52,542 bases of DNA, from the NCBI GenBank assembly GCA_963922775.1, contig CAWUJG010000008.1:1-52542 (forward strand), in the 5' to 3' direction. The notes below the pieces were generated by a model. The model ran no database searches. It was not told the DNA's origin and saw nothing but the letters and a program-made list of their open reading frames with translations. The DNA comes from JAHDDH01 sp963922775. GTDB taxonomy: Bacteria > Bacteroidota > Bacteroidia > Cytophagales > Amoebophilaceae. Positions 1-8,945 of the stretch are shown here, piece by piece; positions within the stretch are counted from its first letter, which is position 1; the number at the start of each line of letters is the position of its first letter. Both the position numbers and the translations under genes were made by a program.

Positions 1-160
1 TATAATTTTGGTAGTTATATGGATTTCTCAATGTCAGGTCTTGTACTTGGTCTTCAGGACTTACTATTGCGTTGATTAAGGAGATTAACAAATCTTTATT
101 TTCTTCTATCCCAAAAATCTTTTTAAAGGCAATGTCTATTTTCGGCGTGATGGTGAACAT
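1..160 (-). CDS. Rpn-family (PD-(D/E)XK) nuclease/transposase, N-terminal part, cut by window edge
   Basis: Read on the minus strand from an ATG at 158-160, the frame is open to the window edge for 53 codons. It begins MFTITPKIDIAFKKIFG, then an ENKDLLISLINAIV segment. This is the characteristic N-terminus of the Rpn / PD-(D/E)XK 'transposase' family: a short leader, a (D/I)xxFKKxFG motif, then a helix ending in LIN. The catalytic D...ExK part would lie outside the window, so I cannot say whether the gene is intact. Members of this family are recombination-promoting DNA endonucleases and are expanded in symbiotic Bacteroidota. It lies 138 bases downstream of sufB on the same strand, where sufC would normally be expected. 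Two other copies and one remnant occur in the window. Confidence 0.75.
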   Translation of the reverse strand, partial: MFTITPKIDIAFKKIFGIEENKDLLISLINAIVSPEDQVQDLTLRNPYNYQNY

Positions 161-298
161 AAATCTAGTTTAAATTTTTTAGTGGAATTAAAAATTTACA
201 TTAACTATTATAATACTAATTTGTATAAAAAATTGTTAATAGTACATAATTTTAGTGATATTTATGTTATTAAATTGAACATTACAATATATATCTAG

Positions 299-1741
299 CT
301 ATCCTACACTGCCTTCTAATGTGAGCGCCAATAATTTTTGTGCTTCTACAGCGAATTCCATAGGAAGTTTATTTAATACTTCTTTACAATAACCATTAAT
401 AATTAATGCTGCTGCTTTTTCATTATCAATACCTCTTTGTTTACAGTAAAACAATTGGTCTTCTCCTATTTTAGAAGTAGTGGCTTCATGCTCTACAATA
501 GATGTTGAATTTTTCACTTCTATATAAGGAAAAGTGTTAGCACTACACTGATTGCCAATCAATAAAGAATCACATTGAGAAAAATTACGTGCACTAGTTG
601 CCCGATTTAACATTTTTACCAATCCTCTATAGCTATTATGACTTTGACCTGCGGAAACTCCTTTTGATATAATTTTACTTTTAGTATTTTTTCCTATATG
701 AATCATTTTTGTTCCTGTATCTGCCTGTTGCTTATTTTTAGTAATGGCTACAGAGTAAAATTCACCAACAGAGTAATCACCCTTTAAAATGCAGCTAGGG
801 TATTTCCATGTAATGGATGATCCTGTTTCTACTTGTGTCCAAGCAATTTTTGCATTATCACCAGCACAAATACCTCTTTTAGTAACAAAATTATATATTC
901 CTCCAATACCATTTTCATCTCCTGGATACCAATTTTGTATTGTAGCATATTTTACTTCAGCATTTTTTTCTGCATGTATTTCTACTACAGCAGCATGCAA
1001 TTGATTTTCATCTCGCATAGGAGCAGTACAGCCTTCTAAATAACTGACATATGATCCTTCTTCCGCTACAATAAGAGTACGTTCAAACTGTCCAGTATTA
1101 GCTGCATTAATTCTAAAATAAGTAGACAACTCCATAGGACATCGTACATTTTTAGGAATATAACAAAAAGAACCATCCGTAAACACAGCAGCATTTAAGG
1201 CAGCAAAATAATTATCAGTAAAAGGTACTACACTGCCTAAATATTTTTTGACCAAGTCAGGATATTTTTGTACTGCTTGGCTAAAAGAACAAAAAATAAT
1301 GCCTTTCTCCTTTAATGTATCTTGAAAAGTAGTAGCAACAGAAACACTATCTAATACAGCATCTACAGCTACTCCTGCTAATTTTTTTTGCTCTATAATG
1401 GGAATACCTAGCTTGTCAAAAGTTTTCTTAAGTTCAGGATCTATCTCATCTAAGCTATTATATTGCTTTTTTTTAGGAGCTGAGTAATAGCTCATTTTTT
1501 GATATTGAATAGGAGGATAATTTATATTAGCCCAACAAGGCTCTTTAAGCGTTTTCCAATAACTGTAGGCTTTTAACCTCCAAGCTAAAAGCCATTGAGG
1601 TTCTTTTTTTTTGTGTGAAATCGTAGCAATAATATGTTCATTTAATCCATTAGCAAGAGTTTCTGCTGGTATATTGCTTACAAAGCCATGTTTGTATTTA
1701 TCAGTAGTTACTTGTTCAAGAATTTGCTCGTCTTGATGCAT
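299..1741 (-). CDS. sufB: Fe-S cluster assembly scaffold protein SufB
   Basis: 480 residues, a normal length for SufB. SufB forms the SufBC2D scaffold on which Fe-S clusters are built in the cytoplasm from sulfide delivered by a cysteine desulfurase. The protein shows the N-terminal SufBD region, a long beta-helix core (for example the stretch with GSFCYIPKNVRCPMELSTYF) and the conserved C-terminal part with GEDQLFYCKQRGI and LPMEFAVEAQKLLALTLEGSVG. The start is a clean ATG, and no nearby alternative fits better. sufC, sufD and sufS do not follow: the next gene downstream on the strand is an Rpn nuclease, so the usual suf operon is broken here. A cysteine desulfurase is encoded far away at 48048. 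The assignment is secure. Confidence 0.97.
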   Translation of the reverse strand: MHQDEQILEQVTTDKYKHGFVSNIPAETLANGLNEHIIATISHKKKEPQWLLAWRLKAYSYWKTLKEPCWANINYPPIQYQKMSYYSAPKKKQYNSLDEIDPELKKTFDKLGIPIIEQKKLAGVAVDAVLDSVSVATTFQDTLKEKGIIFCSFSQAVQKYPDLVKKYLGSVVPFTDNYFAALNAAVFTDGSFCYIPKNVRCPMELSTYFRINAANTGQFERTLIVAEEGSYVSYLEGCTAPMRDENQLHAAVVEIHAEKNAEVKYATIQNWYPGDENGIGGIYNFVTKRGICAGDNAKIAWTQVETGSSITWKYPSCILKGDYSVGEFYSVAITKNKQQADTGTKMIHIGKNTKSKIISKGVSAGQSHNSYRGLVKMLNRATSARNFSQCDSLLIGNQCSANTFPYIEVKNSTSIVEHEATTSKIGEDQLFYCKQRGIDNEKAAALIINGYCKEVLNKLPMEFAVEAQKLLALTLEGSVG

Positions 1742-2090
1742 GGTTAGATATATTAGATATGATAAAAATTATATTTACTAATTAAAAAAAGGAATGAAAT
1801 ATAAATATCAGCTGAACTGAAGATATATAAATTTTTTCTTTAAAAAAAAAGAGTTAAAAATACATGCAATAATTACATATATTAAATCAAATTAATATTT
1901 TTAGTTATTTCAAAAAATTTTAATCAAGATTAAACACATTTTGTCAGAAATTTAAATTTAGATAAAAAAATAATTTTTATAAATTTATGGAATTATAGAA
2001 TTCATTCTAAGCCATGGAAATAGACATACATCCAACTATATAAAAAGAAGATAAATATATATTTTTTTGTTAAAACTTAGCAAGATAAAG
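1742..2090. other. 349-base gap between sufB and tRNA-Arg; no gene seen
   Basis: Very A+T-rich, with runs of A and T, no convincing coding frame and no strong hairpin. It must hold the sufB promoter (minus strand), but I do not see a Bacteroidota-type TTTG / TAnnTTTG pair that I would defend. Confidence 0.5.
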
Positions 2091-2164
2091 TGAACTTGGA
2101 GGGACTTGAACCCCCAACCTTCGCATTCGTAGTGCGGAGCTCTATCCAGTTGAGCTACAAGTTC
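2091..2164 (-). tRNA. tRNA-Arg(ACG)
   Basis: The minus-strand cloverleaf has a 7-bp acceptor stem GAACTTG/CAAGTTC, D arm GCTC/GAGC, anticodon loop CTACGAA (anticodon ACG, read as ICG after deamination) and T loop TTCAAGT. The discriminator base is A and CCA is not encoded. The anticodon stem has an apparent C-A mismatch at its outermost pair (27-43). A34-to-I34 editing of this tRNA needs TadA, which is encoded at 26700 in this window. Confidence 0.95.
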
Positions 2165-2293
2165 TCATATAGTTCATGACCAACTTAACCGTGACACTTA
2201 AAATTTTAAAAATCAAACAAATTTATTATTTTTTTAGCTTTAAAAAAAATATATTTACATAAAAACTTTAAATATTATTCAATCGATTATATA

Positions 2294-3673
2294 ATGCATA
2301 ATAGCTCTTCCCCTTTGCGTAAACCACTCATTACAGGAAAAAAAAAAATGAAAAATATTACGCAAGATATCTGTATGCATGTTTTATGCTATCCCAACCT
2401 ATTATGGTGGATAGCTTTAGGATGTTCTCTTACACTATTAATTATAGGAGGTATAGCCTTAGCCATCACCCTATGGGAAGGTATTGGCATGTGGGGATTA
2501 AACAAAACAGTAGGATGGGCATGGGATATTACCAACTTTGTATGGTGGGTAGGCATAGGACATGCAGGCACCTTAATATCTGCTGTATTGTTACTATTTA
2601 GACAAAAATGGAGAATGTCTATAAACCGTGCTGCAGAAGCTATGACTATTTTTGCTGTAATATGTGCAGCTATATTTCCCCTCTTTCATATGGGTAGAGT
2701 ATGGTTAGGTGCCTATTGGGTATTTCCTTTGCCCAACCTTTTTGGTTCATTATGGGTCAACTTCAACTCTCCACTACTTTGGGATGTATTTGCCATTTCT
2801 ACCTATTTTACAGTTTCTTTAGCTTTTTGGTATTTAGGTCTTATTCCAGACTTTGCCACTATTCGAGACCAAGCCAAAAATAAATGGACACAATACATCT
2901 ATGGCATACTAAGCTTAGGATGGAATGGTTCAGCACGCACATGGTCACGCTATGAATCTGTATCATTAATTTTAGCCGGACTAGCTACTCCCCTAGTGCT
3001 CTCTGTACATACCATTGTTTCGTTCGATTTTGCTACCTCAGTAATACCAGGTTGGCATACCACTATTTTTCCACCCTATTTTGTAGCAGGAGCTATTTTT
3101 TCTGGCTTTGCCATGGTGTTAACCCTATTAATTATTACCCGAAAACTTTTTAAGCTAGAAAACTATATTACACTACAACATATTGAAATGATGAATATCA
3201 TTATTATAGTAACAGGATCAATAGTAGGTATAGCCTATCTTACAGAATTATTTATGGCATGGTACTCAGGAGTAGAAGCAGAACAATATGCATTTATAAA
3301 TAGAGCTACAGGCCCTTACTGGTGGGCCTATTGGACTATGATGACTTGCAATGTTATTTCACCTCAACTATTTTGGTTTAAAAAAATTAGAACCAATATT
3401 ATAGCTACATTAATCCTATCAATAGTAGTAAATATAGGCATGTGGTTTGAACGATTTGTAATTATTGTAACTTCATTACACAGAGATTATTTACCTTCAA
3501 GCTGGGCCATGTTTTCTCCTACAAAATATGATGTAGGCATATATATTTTTACTTTTGGATTATTTTTTACATTATTCTTATTATTTGTCAAATTTTTCCC
3601 AGTCATTAACATGGCAGAAATAAAAAGTATTTTAAAAACAGATGGGGATGTACACAAAACGCACAGAAATTAA
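2294..3673 (+). CDS. actC: Alternative complex III membrane subunit ActC (NrfD/PsrC family)
   Basis: 459 residues. ActC is a polytopic quinol-binding subunit of alternative complex III, which oxidises quinol and passes electrons towards cytochrome oxidase in the inner membrane. The sequence shows a short cytoplasmic N-terminus with the Bacteroidota ActC signature RKPLITGKKK, then about ten hydrophobic segments. Highly conserved stretches include WGLNKTVGWAWDITNFVWWV, GHAGTLISAVLLLFRQKWR and FGSLWVNFNSPLLWDVFAIS. The start at 2294 keeps the leader typical of the family. actD overlaps its 3' end by 32 bases. The usual upstream partners actA (multihaem cytochrome) and actB (Fe-S/molybdopterin-like) are absent: upstream lies only a tRNA and an A+T-rich gap. 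Confidence 0.95.
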   Translation: MHNSSSPLRKPLITGKKKMKNITQDICMHVLCYPNLLWWIALGCSLTLLIIGGIALAITLWEGIGMWGLNKTVGWAWDITNFVWWVGIGHAGTLISAVLLLFRQKWRMSINRAAEAMTIFAVICAAIFPLFHMGRVWLGAYWVFPLPNLFGSLWVNFNSPLLWDVFAISTYFTVSLAFWYLGLIPDFATIRDQAKNKWTQYIYGILSLGWNGSARTWSRYESVSLILAGLATPLVLSVHTIVSFDFATSVIPGWHTTIFPPYFVAGAIFSGFAMVLTLLIITRKLFKLENYITLQHIEMMNIIIIVTGSIVGIAYLTELFMAWYSGVEAEQYAFINRATGPYWWAYWTMMTCNVISPQLFWFKKIRTNIIATLILSIVVNIGMWFERFVIIVTSLHRDYLPSSWAMFSPTKYDVGIYIFTFGLFFTLFLLFVKFFPVINMAEIKSILKTDGDVHKTHRN

Positions 3674-4175
3674 AACCACTCGACATTATCTTCTAGGAAT
3701 TTTTCAACATGAAAAAGATATGTACCATGCATTAAAAAAATTGAAAAAAAATCATGTTCATATTCATGAAGTATATTCACCCTACCCTATCCATGGTATT
3801 GAAAAACTTTTAGGCTATAAAAGATCACGCTTGCCTATAGTATCTTTCCTTTTTGGCCTATTAGGCTTTGCTTTAGCCCTAACCATGCAATACTATATGT
3901 TAGGGATAGATTGGCCTATGAATATAGGAGGAAAAAACTTTACACCTTTGCCCAGCTTTATACCAGTTACATTTGAACTTACAGTTTTATTTGCTGCTTT
4001 AGGTATGGTAGGAATATTTTTTTTTATAAGCAAGTTGTATCCATTTAAAAAACCTTTGCTATTTGATAAAAGAATTACAGATGATAAAATAGTAATTGCA
4101 ATAAATCTACAAAAGAATAAACAGCCTAAAGAAATGATGATAAAAATGATGAAACCTTATTATTTTAAAAGATGA
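3642..4175 (+). CDS. actD: Alternative complex III subunit ActD (DUF3341)
   Basis: 177 residues, typical for the DUF3341/ActD family. The N-terminal half is a soluble domain (LLGIFQHEKDMYHALKKLKK...), with EVYSPYPIHGIEKLLG, the conserved ActD motif, just before the first membrane helix. Two hydrophobic helices follow, at about residues 66-90 and 110-132, and then a basic tail. Its start overlaps actC by 32 bases, so the two genes are almost certainly translationally coupled. A second in-frame ATG lies two codons later. actE (monohaem cytochrome) and actF should follow but do not: the next gene, 240 bases on, is an unrelated M20 amidohydrolase. Confidence 0.93.
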   Translation: MGMYTKRTEIKTTRHYLLGIFQHEKDMYHALKKLKKNHVHIHEVYSPYPIHGIEKLLGYKRSRLPIVSFLFGLLGFALALTMQYYMLGIDWPMNIGGKNFTPLPSFIPVTFELTVLFAALGMVGIFFFISKLYPFKKPLLFDKRITDDKIVIAINLQKNKQPKEMMIKMMKPYYFKR

Positions 4176-4414
4176 TTACCCTCTTATTTGAATTTTAACA
4201 TAGACTATTGATTATGGAATATATATAAAAATATTAGAAACATTAACAAAAATTCAGTATTAGGACATAAATATATTTTTGTAAAAAAATTAGAAAATAG
4301 AAAATTTTGATAGATTATATGGTAATAATTATGTTACTATGTATGGATATAATAAAATTTTATTTCTCATATGCTTTTTAAATTATACTTGTATCACTTA
4401 AACCCCTTCTACCA

Positions 4415-5608
4415 ATGGTAGCACTTAAAAAAAAAATTCAAGCACTAGCAGAAAAATATACTGAAAAAATCATCACCATACGCAGACATCTGCATCAATA
4501 CCCAGAACTCTCCTACCAAGAACACAAAACAGCAGCCTATATTGCTCAACAGTTGAATATTGAAGCACTTCAAGTCAAAAAAATAGCCAAAACAGGACTC
4601 TTAGTTACCATACAAGGAAAAAATACAACAAAAAAAACTATTGCACTACGTGCAGATATAGATGCATTACCAATAACAGAAAAAAATGCTATACCCTATA
4701 AATCACAACACCCTGGCATAATGCATGCTTGTGGTCATGATGTGCATACAGCCTCATTAATAGGATCCATTTATATTTTGCTACAATTAAAAGAAGAATT
4801 TGAAGGTACTATAAAATGTATATTTCAGCCAGGAGAAGAACAGCTTCCAGGAGGGGCTAGCATAATGATAAAAGAAGGAATATTAGAAAATCCAACACCA
4901 AACCTTATTTTAGGACAACATGTAGACCCTACACTCTCTTTAGGTACTATAGGATTTTCTAAAGGCTATGCCATGGCAAGTGGTGATGTTATTACACTAA
5001 CAATACAAGGCAAAGGAGGACATGCAGCTATACCACAAAAAACTATAGATCCTATTGTAATAAGTGCACATATCATTACAGCATTACAGCAGCTGGTAAG
5101 TAGAAATAATGATCCACTCAACCCTACTGTATTTTCAATAGGAAAAATTCAAGGAGGAAAAGTAGAAAATATAATTCCCAATACAGTAACCATAAAAGGA
5201 GTATTAAGAACAGCTGATGAAGTATGGAGAAAAGAAGCAAAAATAAAAATAATACAAATAGCAGAAAATACAGCCAAAGCTTTTGGAGGATATTGTGATG
5301 TAAAAATAGAAAAAGGATATCCAGCATTGTATAATAATTTACAATGGACTGATAGCATGATACATGCTGCACAAAACTATTTAGACAATAAAAATGTACT
5401 TGTAGTTCCTATGCTTATGACTACAGAAGACTTTGCCTATTATGCACAAAAAATTCCAGGATGCTTTTATAGAATAGGTGTACACAAAAAATCTAAAAGC
5501 CAACCATCTCAATTACATACAAATACCTTTAATGTAGATGAATCAGTACTTAAAACAAGTATGAGTATAATGAGCTGGCTTGCAATACAAGCACTAAACA
5601 AAATATAA
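4415..5608 (+). CDS. M20 family metal-dependent amidohydrolase
   Basis: 397 residues, full length for the IAA-amino-acid/hippurate hydrolase type of M20D amidohydrolases, which remove an acyl group from an N-acyl amino acid. Visible signatures are ALRADIDALPITE (about residues 77-89), HACGHDVHTA (104-113, with the H108/D109 metal-site region) and QPGEE (138-142, with the catalytic and metal-binding glutamates). A dimerisation domain follows in the middle (GKGGHAAIPQKTIDPI), and the C-terminus has LMTTEDFAYYAQKIPG. The product is cytoplasmic, with no signal peptide. The substrate cannot be read from the sequence; amino-acid scavenging is a reasonable inference. It stands alone, about 240 bases from actD on one side and convergent with the zinc peptidase on the other. 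Confidence 0.92.
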   Translation: MVALKKKIQALAEKYTEKIITIRRHLHQYPELSYQEHKTAAYIAQQLNIEALQVKKIAKTGLLVTIQGKNTTKKTIALRADIDALPITEKNAIPYKSQHPGIMHACGHDVHTASLIGSIYILLQLKEEFEGTIKCIFQPGEEQLPGGASIMIKEGILENPTPNLILGQHVDPTLSLGTIGFSKGYAMASGDVITLTIQGKGGHAAIPQKTIDPIVISAHIITALQQLVSRNNDPLNPTVFSIGKIQGGKVENIIPNTVTIKGVLRTADEVWRKEAKIKIIQIAENTAKAFGGYCDVKIEKGYPALYNNLQWTDSMIHAAQNYLDNKNVLVVPMLMTTEDFAYYAQKIPGCFYRIGVHKKSKSQPSQLHTNTFNVDESVLKTSMSIMSWLAIQALNKI

Positions 5609-5855
5609 ACTATATAAAAGAGTAGCATCCGTAAAAAAATAACGATCAATACTAACTAAGTAAAAAAATAAGATCTAAATAAGATACATTAATAAAAACA
5701 AGAAATGTATTTTAATTATCGAGTTATCGATACTACAAGACTAAGTATAAATTTCATCGAATTACATAAAAAAATATTTGGATATAATTTTTTTGTAAAA
5801 ACAATAGTTTACACCATTCATTTTCAACTACTATAATTTAGTTTGATTTAAAGAA

Positions 5856-6530
5856 TTAATCTCTTCGACTATTAAGTATAGAAATTAAATGCAAGAGTTG
5901 TGCCAAAGAGCCTAATGCAGCTACAACATAAGTAAGCGCAGCCCATTTTAAAGCATCTTGCGCCATATTTTTCTCTTTGTAATCTACAATACCTTTTCTA
6001 CTCATCCATTGTAATGCCCTTTTGCTAGCATCAAACTCTACAGGAAGAGTAACAAAACTAAATAGAGTAGTAAAAGAAAAAAATACAATACCTATAGTAA
6101 GAGGTATAGGAGTAGTATTTATCATTAAAATACCTCCCATAATTACCCAGGGCATATAACGTGAAGTCACAGAGAGCATAGGTACCATAGCAGATCGAAA
6201 CTTTAAAAAAGCATATCCTTTAGCATGTTGTACAGCATGACCGCATTCATGGGCTGCTACTGCAGCAGCAGCAGCATTTTTTCCGAAATACACTTCTTCA
6301 CTCAGTGCAACCGTTTTATTTATAGGATTATAATGATCTGAAAGATGACCATGAGAAGATTGTATAATTTTTACATCATGAATATGATGATCATAAAGCA
6401 TTTTAGCAGCTACTTCTGCACCTGTAAAATCTGATTTTAAATGAATTTTTGCATATCTAGCAAATTTACTTTTAAGAACATTACTTATAATTAAGCTAAT
6501 CCCTACAAAAAGTATACCTATAATAAACAT
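5856..6530 (-). CDS. Membrane zinc metallopeptidase (YugP-like, Zn_peptidase_2)
   Basis: 224 residues, the usual length for the YugP-like family. It has an N-terminal membrane helix (residues about 1-18) and a zinc-binding HECGHAVQH motif at residues 94-102. Two or more hydrophobic helices follow at about 120-165, then VEFDASKRAL with the third metal ligand region, and a final hydrophobic segment near residue 200. The family consists of neutral zinc peptidases anchored in the inner membrane, and their substrates are poorly known. It is convergent with the M20 gene, with about 250 bases between them. The start is the first in-frame ATG and directly precedes the membrane helix. Confidence 0.9.
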   Translation of the reverse strand: MFIIGILFVGISLIISNVLKSKFARYAKIHLKSDFTGAEVAAKMLYDHHIHDVKIIQSSHGHLSDHYNPINKTVALSEEVYFGKNAAAAAVAAHECGHAVQHAKGYAFLKFRSAMVPMLSVTSRYMPWVIMGGILMINTTPIPLTIGIVFFSFTTLFSFVTLPVEFDASKRALQWMSRKGIVDYKEKNMAQDALKWAALTYVVAALGSLAQLLHLISILNSRRD

Positions 6531-7075
6531 AATTGAATAAAGTTATAATATTAGAAATTTTAATAACATCTTTAATGAATTGAATTACAAATATAAAAAA
6601 ACATATTCATAAAAATTTTAAGTATAAATTACAACTATTTCAAAACTAAAAACATCATTATATTAAACATACATAATAGTAATATTCTAAAAATTTTATT
6701 TGTAAATAAAATTCAATAGATGAATTATATAATTATTTCAAATTCCCTAATAAAAAAATTAGGAAGAACTCATAAAATAATTTTATCCTATAATCTAGGG
6801 CTAAAAAATTTCTTAAATTTTAGATTTTTATAGTCTACACAGTAATTATTAAAAAAAAATCCTTAAAATATTCATAAAAATTATTGTAATATACAAAAAT
6901 ATTGTATATTTAAATTCAAAAATCAAAAAAGTGACATAAATTTTTCAAGTTTTAAGTTAAAAAACACAAAAATATAGCTCATTTTTGAAATGAGATAAAA
7001 TTAATACAAACATTTTTAAAAAAATTAATTTAAAAAACATTAAGATTAGAATTTCATAATATCAATTTTTATTTT
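6531..7075. other. 545-base A+T-rich gap; only a small inverted repeat seen
   Basis: Lies between the divergently transcribed zinc peptidase and the SPOR-domain gene, so it must hold both promoters. I see no coding frame. The one structured element is a perfect 9-bp inverted repeat, AATATACAA (6888-6896) and TTGTATATT (6902-6910), separated by 5 bases. It has almost no G or C and may be chance or a weak operator. Confidence 0.5.
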
Positions 7076-7555
7076 ATGACAGATAGCAATGAGTTTGGGC
7101 TTCCTCAACCTACAATACAGCCAAAAAAAAAAACCAAAAAAGGATTATTTATTTTCTTAATGCTTTTTTTTCTACTTATGTTAAGCTTAGGTAGTTATTA
7201 TTGGCTTTCTCAAATGGGTAATACCAATATAAGTGAAGAAGATAATATGATAGAAGATAATACATTGACACAAAATGTAGATAATTTAGAAGAAGAACAA
7301 AATATAGATAATGAAAATCTAAATATAGTAGAAAATTTACAAAAAGAAGAAATAAAAACATCAGAAAACACCACAGGAAATATTTATACGGTTACCAAAA
7401 AAGAAAAAAAATATTACATTATAGCAGGCAGCTTTATTGATGAAGATTTAGCAAAAGATCAGGCAAAAAAAATTATACAACATGTACTAAATGCTTATAT
7501 TAAAATAACAGCTAATAATAAACATTTTTACCCACTACCCTATTTTAATTTTTAA
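7076..7555 (+). CDS. Single-pass membrane protein with truncated SPOR domain
   Basis: 159 residues. The order is a short Pro/Lys-rich cytoplasmic N-terminus, one membrane helix (about residues 24-46), an acidic Asn/Glu-rich linker (about 50-105), and the beginning of a SPOR peptidoglycan-binding domain, KYYIIAGSFIDEDLAKDQAKKI, near residues 117-138. SPOR domains normally run about 70 residues. Here the frame stops about 20 residues after the first helix, at NKHFY plus seven unrelated residues, so the C-terminal half of the domain is missing. I tested the other two frames after that point and found no good continuation. If made, the protein may still sit at the septum or cell wall, but septal-glycan binding is doubtful. 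The linker is low complexity, as is usual for SPOR proteins. Confidence 0.65.
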   Translation: MTDSNEFGLPQPTIQPKKKTKKGLFIFLMLFFLLMLSLGSYYWLSQMGNTNISEEDNMIEDNTLTQNVDNLEEEQNIDNENLNIVENLQKEEIKTSENTTGNIYTVTKKEKKYYIIAGSFIDEDLAKDQAKKIIQHVLNAYIKITANNKHFYPLPYFNF

Positions 7556-7726
7556 AATTTTTTTAAAAAATAAAAAAAAAAAAAAGAACTTCACAACCAT
7601 TATAAAAAAACATTTTGGATTTTAAAACACTAAATTAATTTTTTGCTTTGACGACTTACCTACCATCATTTTTTTACTCTAGTATTTAGACTATTTTTAG
7701 TTACTCCACACTTATTTTCTATCACC

Positions 7727-7748
7727 TGCCCTAAACTAACTTAGGGCA
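7727..7748. terminator. Hairpin between convergent SPOR and isomerase genes
   Basis: A perfect 8-bp inverted repeat, TGCCCTAA ... TTAGGGCA, with a 6-base loop. It lies 14 bases past the stop of the minus-strand isomerase gene and 171 bases past the SPOR gene. It is among the most G+C-rich intergenic hairpins here. There is no good T-tract on either strand, so termination is an inference from position. Confidence 0.45.
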
Positions 7749-7761
7749 AAATAGGAATGAA

Positions 7762-8751
7762 TCAAAATATAGTAGAGTAACCCTGTAATGACTTTTTAAT
7801 ATTATCTACATGCGTTATAGGCACAGGATCTATATTTTCCAGTAAAGCTAAAGCATAAGAAAGCCAGTCTCCTAAATGGATAAGATACAGTGTTTGCTCT
7901 ATTAAAGTATCACCTTGGGCAAAAATATTAAAAATATCTACATATTTTTGTAGAATTTTTTGTGTAATTTCCATACTTTTTTTAATCATATCATGTTCAT
8001 AATCCGTTCTTAAAAAAAGAATAACATAATTTTTTGACTTTCTCCAAGCTACAATTTCATTATGACAAATTTCTGGATAAACATGGTGCCAACAGAGCCT
8101 TTTGCTATTTTCATTTATCTGTTGCCTCCAACGGACTGCTATAGCCTCTTCATTTATAGCAGTATATAAAATAATATCTCTACTTTTGATTTTATTTGCT
8201 ATTTTTTTTGCCTTTGCATATATATAGCTTTGTTTTATTTCTATTTTATTAATACACTTTCGTATTTCTTTAGTATAATTTTTAGCTAAAATGGCATAAC
8301 TACCTAATACATGCATTATAAAAATTATAGTATATCCTAAACAAGCTCTTGGTGGTATACCTTTAGGAATCATAATACAATCTATACTATACTTTTTAGC
8401 TAATGCATATATCTTTCCCCCAGAAGTAAGACAAACTATATTAGCCCCTACTTTTATGCCTATCTCCAAGCAAGTAAATGTTTCTATAGTATTGCCTGAA
8501 TATGAATTAATAATGAGTAAAGTATTTTTGTTTATATATTGAGGTAAACTATAATTTTGATGTACTACAATTGGCTTATTTACGACCTGCTGAAACCATT
8601 TTTGTATAATGCTACCGGCTATAGCAGATCCTCCTACTCCTGCTATTACAACATCTTGTATAGTAGCTTTTTTTTTTATAACCGGACTTTTTGCACATAT
8701 CTGTAGAGCATCATCTAAATGAATAGGAAAAGATTTTATAAAAGAATACAT
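7762..8751 (-). CDS. Bifunctional phosphoglucose/phosphomannose isomerase (SIS domain)
   Basis: 330 residues from the ATG at 8749-8751. The frame is open 23 codons further upstream, but that extension (MYKLSKSNYL...) is unlike the family, while MYSFIKSFPIHLDDAL matches it. Two SIS sugar-isomerase halves are visible: GVGGSAIAGS and SYSGNTIET in the first, and FINEN-type NENSK plus CHNEIVAW in the second. The last contains the conserved His of the Pgi/Pmi group. The enzyme would interconvert fructose-6-P with glucose-6-P and mannose-6-P in the cytoplasm, feeding envelope sugar synthesis or glycolysis. A run of A+T-rich coding sequence adds many Ile/Lys/Asn. It is divergent from def with 194 bases between the starts. 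Confidence 0.85.
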   Translation of the reverse strand: MYSFIKSFPIHLDDALQICAKSPVIKKKATIQDVVIAGVGGSAIAGSIIQKWFQQVVNKPIVVHQNYSLPQYINKNTLLIINSYSGNTIETFTCLEIGIKVGANIVCLTSGGKIYALAKKYSIDCIMIPKGIPPRACLGYTIIFIMHVLGSYAILAKNYTKEIRKCINKIEIKQSYIYAKAKKIANKIKSRDIILYTAINEEAIAVRWRQQINENSKRLCWHHVYPEICHNEIVAWRKSKNYVILFLRTDYEHDMIKKSMEITQKILQKYVDIFNIFAQGDTLIEQTLYLIHLGDWLSYALALLENIDPVPITHVDNIKKSLQGYSTIF

Positions 8752-8877
8752 AAAATAAATACTATAATTATGCTTATATAAACTATAAATTAAATAATTT
8801 GACTTTGACAGTTTATACAAAATACATATGAATACATAATATAGACAATAATAAATTTTTTATTATTTGTTTCAATG

Positions 8878-8893
8878 ATCACAATTTTGTGAT
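8878..8893. promoter_or_regulatory. Palindrome between divergent isomerase and def genes
   Basis: ATCACAA and TTGTGAT form a perfect 7-bp inverted repeat with a 2-base centre, in the intergenic region shared by the two divergent genes. Such a site could be an operator for a dimeric regulator or could simply form a small hairpin. No regulator is known for it, so the role is a guess. Confidence 0.3.
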
Positions 8894-8945
8894 AATTTTA
8901 TTAAATTTATTGGAATATATAATATTATTATCAACATTTTTATTT

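Noticed and set aside
6888..6910. AATATACAA inverted repeat as a terminator
   Set aside because: It lies between divergent genes, has no G+C in the stem apart from one pair per arm, and no T-tract; only noted in the gap entry.
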